A stretch of DNA of 64,000 nucleotides from Dentipellis sp. KUC8613 (taxonomy: Eukaryota; Basidiomycota; Agaricomycetes; Russulales; Hericiaceae): NCBI GenBank assembly GCA_002286715.1, contig NSJX01000053.1, positions 62,001-126,000 on the forward strand. Direction: 5' to 3'. This document shows positions 1-10,006 of this stretch, in pieces. The notes beneath the pieces are model-generated. The model worked only from the letters and a program-made list of their open reading frames with translations, had not been told where the DNA came from and ran no database searches. The translations under genes were made by a program, and so were the position numbers. Position 1 is the stretch's first letter. The number at the start of each line of letters is the position of its first letter.

Positions 1-2275
1 CTGCGAGCTCAAGAGCAAGCCCAGGGAGGCGTGACGGACACCGCAAATCTGAAACAGAACCAGACGGTGTTCATTCGAAGACTGCGGAGCTGCGACATGA
101 CGTTGTATACTAAACTAATCGCTAAGTTGTCCCATATACTGGCACTGTGGTCATGGGGTAGAACCCCCGCACTTGATGCGACACCGACTGCAGCCAGGTT
201 GGATGGCGCATCTGAGGCTCAGGCGTCTGGGTCCCAGGGATCCAGCCAGTCTGGTGCATCTGGCTCGTTGGACACGCGGATTGCAAGGAACGTTTCGCAT
301 CCGGCGGTTGCCAGGAACGTGCCGCATCTAGCAGCCGCAAGAAGCTTATCGCACTCGATAAGGGCCGGAGGGTCATACAACTCAAGCTTGAGCTCAATCA
401 GTAGTCGTTCTGAATCAGTGTATTCAGAGAACCTGCAGCCGACGCGGTCGAGGCTGTCGAGTATACCGGAGAAGGACGACGCCCGCCGTGATCCGCCAGC
501 GACTGCGTCCCAGAGTGCTAACGTTCCTCTAGCCACGCGTACCCCTGAACGGGTGAATACTCGTCATGGAACAATTGAAGAAGAGGAACCCGTACGTTTG
601 TTTCCAAGCTCTCATAATCGATGAAAGCCCGTTTTAATTTAGTCACAGCCTCACATTGATCCTCTCGATGAGCTGCTCTGCTATGTCTACAAGGTCGGCC
701 GGCTGGCATCTCTGTTTTAAAGCATTGACGGATATCGTATAGAGCGAACTACTGGACTATCAAAGCCCGTTTGAACGCCGGGCTATTGCCTCCGACGACG
801 ACATCAGCGACTTGGTCAAAGTGATTCAGATCATTCACTACCTACAAATTCTGCCACCTGATGCTCTTTGCAGATCTTCAGATATTTGCACGACGGTCGA
901 ATGCCCGAAGATATGACGGAGCTCATCGCAGAGATAAGACCTCCAACTGTGAGTAATCATACCAACTGAGCAGCGACCTCCGGAAATAATCAAGTATTCC
1001 CCAATATCCAGACCCGTACGCATGGAATTGCGACACTGGATGATCTCAAGAGCTTTCTTCCGGTGGGAAATCAAGTCCCATGCCCTTGACAGCCTCATCA
1101 TCTCAATGTATCTCGTATTGTAGGAAATACCAGATGCATCGCAGCCGGAAGGAAGCCTGATTGGATCGCAGGGTAAATATTTCGGCAAATTTTCCTAGCA
1201 GAATGGGACATAATGACTGATGCTTTATTCAAAAGTAGACGAAACTATGCCATCCGAGACTGTGTTAGATGCTCGGCAGGTGAATAATCGAATCGTACTC
1301 TCAATGCTGTACCCTATGATCTCACATAGTTCAAGGCTTATTTTCTAGAATTATTCAAGAGAACATTGGCAGTTTTCGATGCTTTGCTGGTCGAGATCCC
1401 CAAAGTGGACATACACACGGTGAGATTGGTGTCCGTCGTCGAACTATGTGGTTGTTTATAGTATGGCGTCTGCGCAGGAGAAAATAGCCAATCTGCAGCA
1501 TCAAACCTCGCTCATGGTCCGGGAGTTCCAGAAATTCTTGAGTGTTGTCTCCCGCAATGATTTATCGCACCTCGGGGACAACGCCGGAGCTGTCCTGTTC
1601 ATCGAGAATACCTTGCGGTAAGAAATAATCCGCTGTTTCCACGGTGTTGCTTATGCTGGCTATGCTTTAGTTCGATCATGTCACTTCATGAGCATGTGCT
1701 TGAGTGGATCAGGAAGGATCCGCCCAAGCCTGTAGTTACGCACGCAGTCACACCGCTCGATCTAATGACAAGATATTCATGGGGTATATGCAGATATCAG
1801 AGCGTTTATACAGGCGTACGTCCATGCTTTCTCGATTCCATATACGTTGTTGAAGGCTGATGCGAATGACCCTTAGGCTCGGGTGCTGACGACACCCGGC
1901 ACCCTTCATGAACGTTTTGTGCGGATGCTATATGTAGGCCCATTCTTCCTACTTCGTCGAAAGGTGTTGGCTGATTAAAGTACAGGGTGCCCTACTGAAC
2001 TGGGATGCCGATCCACTGAACCGTCCTCTGAGTAAGCGAATTGATATATTCCAGTATATGCAGACTGCAGATGGTATGTTCTTTTGCCATTTTTCATGAT
2101 GTTTCACTCAGAAGCGGGATCCTTTGATATAGAACCTGACAGCAATATGGGATCGATGCGATATCCCGGTATCACAGGATATGGAGGCATGGGAAATGAG
2201 AGGCTGCAGCAGCTGAGGAATGAAGCTCAGCTTGCCGGACCGCAGCCGGTGGGTGGAGCACGGTCGCAGGTATAA
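1..2275 (+). CDS. Uncharacterised spliced protein, 5' end outside the window
   Basis: I do not recognise this gene. The open frame is already running at base 1 with no ATG that clearly starts it, so the 5' end probably lies upstream. The first exon (to about 591) is Ser/Arg-rich and low complexity, with three imperfect repeats of an ARNVxH-type unit near 283-360. After it come about ten short exons that join in frame across GT-AG introns. They include DELLCYVYK|SELLDYQSPF (intron about 693-745), FKAYFLELFKRTLAVFDALL near 1330, and SLHEHVLEWIRKDPP near 1680. The joined product looks mostly alpha-helical, and the C-terminus (to the TAA at 2273-2275) is Gly/Gln-rich. The exon pattern around 1730-1890 is uncertain. 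It ends 321 bp before the stop of the convergent RAI1 gene. No function is proposed. Confidence 0.6.
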
Positions 2276-2596
2276 TGGACCCCTCGTACAGGTACGTATA
2301 ATCGGAGTAAGTGCATCAAGTCGTGGAACTGGAACTGTCATCATAATCATAAACGAATATAAATTGTGGCCTTTCGATAAATTCTTCTCATACCACTTGC
2401 GACACTGCCCACTTCGTCTATGATCTGAGACCGGCCATCTGCAAGCCGAGGCCTCGCAGGAAGACAGAGAACTTGAGTGTCCATGCTGGGCCCTTCCGGA
2501 TCCTCGCAACCTTATCCTCACGACAGCAGTCATCAGAACATTTCCATCACAGGCCTTCACACCATTGGACGACAAGCACGCCCGAGACTCGATATA
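2276..2596. other. Convergent intergenic region
   Basis: These 321 bp lie between two convergent stop codons. They are expected to hold both 3' untranslated regions. I see no gene or repeat. An AT-rich patch near 2340-2390 could carry a polyadenylation signal. Confidence 0.5.
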
Positions 2597-4210
2597 TTAT
2601 ATCCGCCAGCCGGAAGGAGCTCTGGCTTGCGGTGTAGATCGTACATGGGCAGACTCCTGCGAAATCTCGTGCGACACGGGTTTGCTTGCTTGTGCATCCG
2701 CCCTCAGACTCTTCTCCTTCTGAAGTTCCTCCCAGTACCACCTCGGGAGAAAACCAAAGCGATCCTCGCCCCCTTCTACCTCACGAACGCCATTCTCATC
2801 GAGCAGTGAGATGTCAACACCGACTCGAGGAACAAACTTCACGCGCCACACCCGCGGTGCCGAGGATGGATCCACAGCAGTATTCGAGATAGACTCGCGC
2901 AGCCAAGTAAGGAACCTGTCTCCCCACTCTAGCGAGAGTTGAGGATCCCAAGCGTGCGGTTTCCCCCGGACCATACGGGGTATTTGCATCGTCTGGAACG
3001 ATTGGAGGGTCGTCAGTTGGCCCTTTGGTGTTCGGAACCCGACGACGATTTCCTGGGGTTTATTCGTTCAGGAATGGCATGAGCGGGAATAATAGCAAAG
3101 TCTTACAGGAACGCCGAGGAGGAACGACTGAAAGTAGAATTTCAATAATTTCCTACGAGGAGATTATGATTCAGACGCGTAATGATAAGTTGGTATATTT
3201 TTCTTACTTTTCGAATCGTACCTCATCTTGAGCACCGCGGATATTCATTGAGGTCTTCAGCTCGACCATGGTGTCATTTCGGCCGGAGTACTTGCCTTTC
3301 GAGTGGTGAACTGATTGTTCTGCAACTGGCAATAGAGACTCACCTCGCACACAGTCCACTTCTCCTCCAATTATCATGCGCGTGTCTCCCAATTTGGTCT
3401 TGACGACACTGCACCATTGGACATTCGTATCAACGTCTCCGCCCCATCCTGGTTTCGCGGTGGGCTCGGACGCAGTGCACCAAGATTCGAACGAATATCC
3501 GTAATATGTCTGGCGGAGTCGATGGGCAGGCAAGTTCGCTCTTAGGCCCCACTTGCATGAGAACTTGCTTAGCGAGATCAAGAAGGACTCACTTTTCTTG
3601 TAAACGAGCGTCAGTCAGATGTTCTTCAAAGTAGAGTGTACCGTCATGAAGCATGACGTTCAGCTCCCACCCATCGCGCTCTTCATAAGGCGCTGTCAAT
3701 ATTCTCACTCGCGGAAGAACCAATTCGCCAGCCTGCGCTTCAGCACCAGCTAACGTTTGACGAACAAAAGCGAACTCACTTCGTCATGACTCCGCGCCAA
3801 CTGACCACTCCAATTGCTCCAGCACTTCCCTGCGCCTGTTTGCGTAGTTTCGAGTACGCGCGAAGCAGCCCATCCAGCCGCCCCTTCTCCTCAGGCCGTC
3901 GCACCCAACGTTCGTATCCGCTGCCTAACTCAGCAGCTCGCGGAGGGTCAACGTAGTACCGCATGGCAGAATTTGTGAATTCCAGTTCGCGAGCAGGGGT
4001 ATATGAGAATGTAAGAAGGGGCAGTGGTTGTTGGAAAGGCACGGAGCGTGCAGATGGCTGAGATGTAGATGGGTATGCCAATGTCGAGTTTGGAGGCACT
4101 TCTTCTACACCTTGTTGTGAAGGTGACGAAAGGCGCGGTTTGGTACTGGGCTGCGAACTCTGTCCATCTCCGTCCAGAAGGTCCGATATTGAACGCTTTC
4201 TAGAACTCAT
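2597..4210 (-). CDS. RAI1: RAI1/DXO family decapping and pyrophosphohydrolase protein
   Basis: Rai1 is the nuclear partner of the exonuclease Rat1. It removes triphosphates or defective caps from RNA 5' ends. The N-terminus (MSSRKRSISDLLDGD) is disordered. The core starts with FTNSAMRYYVDPP and GYERWVRRPEEKGRLDGLL, both characteristic of the family, then SWRGVMTK, ELNVMLHDGTLYFEEH, GYSFESWCTAS, the metal-binding GGEVDC segment, and VELKTS, which supplies the Glu and Lys of the active site. Near the C-terminus come RVWRVKFVPRVGVD and RFGFLPRWYWEELQ. The ATG at 4208-4210 is chosen because the frame seven codons upstream opens only with TTG. The gene has about five exons with short GT-AG introns, for example one starting just before 3779. 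It diverges from the cytochrome b5 gene. The family assignment is firm; catalytic competence is inferred from the retained acidic residues. Confidence 0.93.
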
Positions 4211-4621
4211 AGTAACGGTGGGTTTGACCAAGAGTCCAAGACAAGTCTAGATGTACACGCTAATTGTTCTTGTCAGAATTATGGGTTATGACATGGTTGC
4301 ATAATTATGCAGAAGATGTCTTACGGGGGATGTACACACTGGTTTCAAAGGCTAGAGTGACGGAGGAGCCCCAAGTCCCTCCGGAGCGCCGACAGAGTTT
4401 GTAATAATTGGGCGCCTATACGCTAATGTTCTAATAGACGCCCATACAAACACTCTTAAGACCACGACTCAGACACGCCTCCTGCAAGTAGCCCTCTCTG
4501 CGCCCTTCACTCAAATCTCATTCGTGGTGATTGACTCTTTCACTTCTATTAGATCAGCGTCTTATAACAAGCTTCGTCAAACGCACTCAGAGGCTTTCGG
4601 TTCCTCCGAACGACCGGAATA
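4211..4621. promoter_or_regulatory. Divergent promoter region between RAI1 and the cytochrome b5 gene
   Basis: These 411 bp separate two divergent start codons and must contain both promoters and 5' leaders. The half next to the + strand gene is pyrimidine-rich (about 4470-4560), a common fungal promoter feature. I see no clear TATA box. Confidence 0.5.
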
Positions 4622-5471
4622 ATGTCATCCTATCTTCGCTCTTGGTTTTCTACACCAGCATCATCTCTCCCTCTTGCATCAGATTCAAATAGTATACCAC
4701 CACCAGACGCACTAATATCGGTTTCCCCCCCGCACTCTGACGACGATGACGGGTTTACTGCGAAGGACGAAGAAGAAGACGCAGATACGGATGCTCCTCC
4801 TGCATTTCCGGCTCCAAATAGCGCGCAGCGTCTGCAGGCGCCCTCTACAAGCTCCCTAGGAGTTCCTCAGATTCTGACTGATGCCGCCCTTATGCCTCCG
4901 CCCCCTAATCCTTCCCTGAATCGCCGCGGAGCTGGAGGCCTGGGGGTGCCTTCTTCGTCCCTGGGTGCTTCATTGCAACCTCCGCCTACAACCCTTCTAC
5001 CTCCGAAGAAATCCGCAAGGCGCGAGAAGGTGGCTCTCACCCCGGGCCACAGTCCACTAGACTGGGCGAACTTGAAGTCGTCTGGCACAGATCTCAGGGT
5101 GCGTTCAATAATGGTCGACCGGACATAGTCGTTCCCTATCTCACGTCATTTTCTTAGGGTGGAGCCGAGCAGTTGATGCGAATTCCTCCATCGGTATTGA
5201 AAATGCACAATAAGCGGGACGACGCATGGTCAGCGTTCAACGGAAAGGTGTACAACATCACGCCATACTTGGCCTTCCATCCTGGTGGCGAGCGGGAGCT
5301 TATGCGCGTTGCGGGACGCGATGGAACCAAGTTATTTGGTACCGTCTCTTCCGGAATCAGGTTATTCGATCTAATGAAACTTGTTTACTAGCTCTCACGC
5401 ACGCATGGGTCAATGTCGACTTCATGCTTGATGCGTGCCTCGTCGGATTTTTAGTTTCGGAACCTCACTAG
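4622..5471 (+). CDS. Cytochrome b5-like heme-binding protein, Irc21 type
   Basis: This is a small protein with a C-terminal cytochrome b5 fold. Residues 1 to about 155 are Pro/Ser/Asp-rich and probably disordered. The heme-binding core follows an intron at about 5100-5158: WSAFNGKVYNITPYLAFHPGG carries the axial-His signature HPGG. A second intron (gt at 5339, ag at about 5391) joins TKLF to ALTHAWVNVDFML, which supplies the second axial His. The predicted length of about 260 residues, with no flavin or NAD module, matches yeast Irc21 and the b5 part of human CYB5R4 rather than a complete reductase. It presumably passes electrons from a separate reductase. The ATG at 4622 opens the only long frame. 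Confidence is high for the domain and moderate for the Irc21 relation. Confidence 0.85.
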
Positions 5472-5875
5472 TCCTGTATGTGACTGCGTAGACGGACAAG
5501 AGGATCTTCAGTTACGCCGTATTATTTTCCCTAGACTTCACGATCTGTGATGATACCCACTCTACAGGACAGCTATCTGACTCGCGGTCTAGAATATTTC
5601 CTGTACCCACTAATTTGAGTGATATATGTTGCAGTGATCACAGTGTTGTCTGTAACGCAGGATTATCATAGCACACTGTTGCGTGTTCCTTGCGCCTATT
5701 CGATGCCCTATACCACGACCACGCGATCTTCATAGTCAGTACGGTTGGGCGACATTTGACGGTGGCTTGAGTGGACCTAAAAGGCAGGAGTTGCCGTATT
5801 GGGATATTCTACTAGAGGACCAATGATTGTCATTTTCACGGCTCGCTATATGTCAGGCTTAGTATCTCTATTCTC
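5472..5875. other. Intergenic region, no gene seen
   Basis: These 404 bp sit between two + strand genes. They hold the 3' region of the cytochrome b5 gene and the promoter of the next gene. I see no repeat, RNA gene or convincing coding sequence. Confidence 0.5.
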
Positions 5876-8308
5876 ATGTCCGTAGAGCTCGCGTTCCCAG
5901 TCAATACGAACGCTTTACAGTCTCAGGACCCGAATTCTGTGTTTCTGTCAACAGACCGTGCATCGATACCCGCCCACGACGCCTCTCGGGCCGACACATT
6001 GAAGATCCTCGATGCCAACCCAGACAAGCATGGCGATAACCCAAATTCCTCGGGCGACAACGACACAATAGGGCGCGTTCAGTCGAATGAACCGTCTGTT
6101 GTCCCAGGGAACTGCAGCGGGGAGGGATCAGATCAGGGGAAGGACGGGGCTTCAGGTGACTTCAGTAACCTTGCACGCGGAACTAGTTCACCAGTCCAAT
6201 CTGTTTCTATACCTGTGGATACTGACCACTCAGTGAGTACCTTGTCAATTCTTCTGATTCGCTACGTCTCACAGCCATTGCCATCATTTCAAGGTAGAAG
6301 CTAACAAACTCCAGCCCGACGCGGAGAGGGAGGAGGGCGAGTTGGACGACGATAGCACTGAGGGACCGAGGTCTCACGGCGGTGATGAAGATGAAGAAGG
6401 TCTTGCCAGTCCTGTAGTTGGATTCTCTTCGGCCTTACCTTCGACAACATCATCAACGTCTGCGATACCCCCTACCATGATGCAACCACAGTCTTCCTCT
6501 CATCCCGTCGATACACACGACTTCAAACAAGGGTCCAGGCAGCCCTTATCTCCCCATAATGGCCTTCGCGACTCACTGATTCAGCCCTTCATAATGAACC
6601 TGGAGAAGAGAGGCAATCGTAGTAGTTATCCTCAGGACACGACGCGTGCAAACATGGCGAAGCTTTTCACCGACGAGCGCTGCCAAGAATTCAATGTTTT
6701 GACCAGGCTGGTTTGTCAACAACTCGAGGATCGTAATCTTGAAACGCCGAATTATCCTGAAAAGGACCGAAGCGGGGATCTTTTACGGGGCAAGCGAGTG
6801 CATGATGGTCCTTTGTCACCGAGTGTACCTTCCAAGCGGCCACGTCTCGACCACGGCGACCTGGATTCTCCAATGAGAAATTCTCCCGACCTCTCGAGGG
6901 ATAGACCACAAATCGCGGTCGACGATACTTCTAGTCGTGCGGACAAGGGAGGCGTGAAGACCACAAAACCTCCGCCCACAGCTCCGAGAGCCATGAGGTT
7001 TGATCCCAAAGTCGCTGCCGTGGAAGAGTTCTTGAAGCTAGTCGAGAAGCCATTCCGTGCTGCGCGATCGCAGGCGGATTCGCGTGCGCAGCCAACACGA
7101 CTCGGGGAAGAGCCAGTCGATACAGCAGGGACGGACTCAAATCGAGAATCTGCCGTAACATCACGTCGGGTCCTTCCTCAGTCTCCCGACAAAAACTACA
7201 AAGGCGACGGACCCGGTCAGCACGCAGTACGAGTGGCTCGTACCACTAGCCGTACATCAAACAAAGGCCACGAGGGCTATGATGACAATGAGGCCACAAA
7301 CACTCCGACAATACCCTCTAGAAGTGGCCGTTCACTTTCTCCGCACGACCATACAGTACAACACCCGTCATATACCTATTCTAGGACACCTGCAGGCATG
7401 GTAGGAACTCCTACCAAACATGTATCCGCAGCCGCAGACGCCGAGCGCGCACATACAAGTACTCCAGGCGTAATGGCTGAACAGACGAAGCCTTCTGACA
7501 TGGGCATCGTAGTCTTCACTCGCGACCGTGACGGTGTTCGCGAAGTACACCCAGCCGATCAACCACCACTACCGCCTCCGGAGCTAGGGCCTCCCATACC
7601 TGCCCTATGGCGTGTCAAGTTCGGCCATCCCTCTACGGATGTGGCGTCCATTCGCTTTGAAGTGGACCCGAAGACCGCCGCCGCAATTCAACGTTGGAGC
7701 GTCCGAGAGACGCACTTCGAGTGAGTTTTCACGTTCCGCGCGGGGAATATGCGCTGACTTTCATTTTACCTTTCATCGCCCCCTGATCTTGTGCCTTCCC
7801 TTCCAGTCCCATGGACCGCCATGTTGCGGTACACCTGCTTTGTATTCCCGCGCGCCAGCTTTCCGACATCTTCGAACGGGCGCAGAACGGCACGTTGCCA
7901 ACTCCCGCAGCCATCGCGGATGCGGTATGGCAAGTTAAAACGGAATGGCCTGCGCGCGGAACAGCCGTGCTTGTCATGAACGAGAACGCGCCCAACGGAC
8001 GGACCTGGCTCCCAGAAGAACTTGTGCGTGTGATACAGCTAGTTGGGTTAGCGCCGTCACCTAACTTTAGTTATCTCTAGGTGGACCATATGCCACTCGA
8101 CATCTCCGGCGCGGTGCAGCCCAACATCAACGTCCTTCAGATAGTTCAGCTGGCTGATCTATCCGAGTACGTTTTCGCCATACATGTTGCAGAGCCGTCA
8201 GCGCGGCAGCTCCGCGGGACGGATATGGCGTCGGAACACGTTTTGGGGCTGTCTGATCTCCTCGAGAACACCAGAGCCCAAGTAGGTGCATTCTCGTTCT
8301 CTGCATGA
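5876..8308 (+). CDS. Unknown Ser/Pro-rich protein with conserved C-terminal beta domain
   Basis: I do not recognise this gene by name. Four exons fit well: 5876-6232, 6315-7720, 7807-8023 and 8081-8308, all with GT-AG introns. The first two-thirds (about 570 residues) is acidic, Ser/Pro-rich and probably disordered, with basic patches such as PSKRPRL that could act in nuclear import. The last 200 or so residues form a compact, conserved-looking region: ALWRVKFGHPS, RHVAVHLLCIP, NGRTWLPEELVDHMPLDIS, VLQIVQLADLSEYVFAIHV. The order of elements is reminiscent of PINIT-like beta domains of SUMO ligases, but there is no SP-RING, so I do not call it that. The protein encoded at 22.3-26.5 kb has a similar terminal motif. 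The exact 3' end could differ, since a gtaggt donor-like site lies near 8282. Confidence 0.7.
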
Positions 8309-8668
8309 GGCAGGATGGTGCACGTTGTATGTTATATGAGTGTCGCAGCGGACGGCGTAATTATGTACTGATATTGCCATATACCTTCGTCTCCTTCACC
8401 ACCCACCTTGCTCTTTCTATAGTGTATTTACAGAGATGCCTTTTACATGTGTGCTACGATTGTAATATTTCGTTGACACCCGGGTCTGCGGACGCAGTTC
8501 ACGGGGCTAAGTACCCTCTCTTGCTTGCTCAGCGACTCCGAGTCGGGCTCAGTTAGCAGCCCGAATCAACCGGCTTCCTCGATAGCCGGACGTTCTTTTG
8601 TTGTATGAGGACGATAAATAGGAAAGCCCACCAGCTACAGTTCCGCATCATTCTAGCTCCGAGCCACC
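8309..8668. promoter_or_regulatory. Intergenic region with promoter of the enoyl-CoA hydratase gene
   Basis: These 360 bp contain the 3' region of the upstream gene and the promoter of the next one. The hydratase ATG has a near-ideal context (gccaccATG). Nothing else is recognisable. Confidence 0.45.
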
Positions 8669-9851
8669 ATGACCGCTCAGGTGAACTATAACACCCAAGG
8701 ATATAAGAGCATTCTGGTTTCACTGGAAGGACCGGTGGCCCTTGTAACTATAAACAGAGCTAAGGAGTATGATGCAACATTTTCCGTGCAATTCCGAGCT
8801 AACCTTATTCTCAAACAGGCGGAATAGTTTCGGAGGGACGCTTCCTCAGGATCTTATCGCTGCATTTGACCTATTTGACCGCGATGACCGCGTACGGGTT
8901 GTTATTCTGACGGCAGACCCTGAGGCACCTGCATATTGCGCGGGAGTAAGTTCCGCAGTGTATCCTAACGCGCTAACCAAAGGAGCTAAGACACGCACCT
9001 GCAGGCAGACATATCGTCAGGCTGGGGAGGCCTATTCACGGAGGATGAAATGCAAGAGGGTCCCCAAGGTCTGTCTTCGCACGTTTGAAATGACGCATTG
9101 AGTTTATCCGCCCTTCCAAGCCCACCGAGATACAGGAGGCAAGGTCAGCATTGCGATTCTTCGATGTCGCAAAATCACCATTGCTGCTGTCAACGGGCAC
9201 GTTGCTGGGGTCGGCGTCACTGGCTTGACACTGCCGTTCGACTTCCGTTTCATCTGGGGGGGCGCCAAGATATCCCTGCCTTTCGTGCGGCGCGGTATTA
9301 GTCCTGAAGGTGCGCACTGCCGTTATATCAGGTTGCCTAAAGGGTTCAAACCATTCAAAAAGCTGCATCGACGTATCTGCTTCCGCGCCTCGTCGGACAC
9401 GCACGCGCATCTACTATACTTTTGAGTGGAGGCACATTCTCCCCAGACGCACCTGTTTTCCAAGGCGTTTTCCAACAGGTGATTGCATCGCGCGAGGACG
9501 TCCTGCCAACTGCACTGGCCTTCGGGAAGGAGCTTGCAGAGAACACCTCGCAGACAGCAATTGCTGTGACGAAGCTGCTGCTGTGGCGCGGGGGAGACAG
9601 CATGGAGGCGCAGCACATTCTGGACTCTAGGGCTCTTCGAGAGCTAGCTGCTGCGGAGGACGCAGGGGAAGGCGCAAAGGCTTTCAAGGAGCGACGCGCA
9701 GCAAAGTTTACAGACACGCTTTCCCGAAACCTAGGATCGTGGATTCCTTGGGTAAGTCCCTCCTCGCTTTGGAACGAACGTTACTCAATTCGGTCCACCA
9801 TCGCAACAGTGGAGGGAAGTCGATGTTCGCTATCGGAAGGCCAAGCTGTGA
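8669..9851 (+). CDS. Enoyl-CoA hydratase/isomerase family protein, peroxisomal
   Basis: This is a crotonase-fold enzyme that hydrates or isomerises unsaturated acyl-CoA, most likely in peroxisomal beta-oxidation. The start at 8669 sits in the context gccaccATG. Six or so exons join in frame. They give ILVSLEGPVALVTINRAKER|NSFGG, RVVILTADPEAPAYCAG|ADISSGWGG (the CoA-binding/oxyanion segment), ITIAAVNGHVAGVGVTGLTLP (the family signature), and FDFRFIWGGAKISLPFVRRGISPE. The last exon reads WREVDVRYRKAKL before the TGA at 9849-9851. The terminal AKL is a PTS1-type peroxisomal targeting tripeptide. The stop lies 155 bp from the stop of the convergent reductase gene. The family is clear; whether it is a hydratase or a delta3,delta2-enoyl-CoA isomerase cannot be decided from the sequence by eye. 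Confidence 0.88.
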
Positions 9852-10006
9852 TTGTCCCCGAGTGTCGGTGATGAGATGTATATTGCATTCAGAATTGTGT
9901 AGTGCGCCAGGAGCATGTCAACGTAATTGTATGGGCTCTTGTTGAAAGACGCCCATTCCTACCTCGAGGTCCGCCTCCGTACTCCAGATACAGAAGATCC
10001 CCGACC

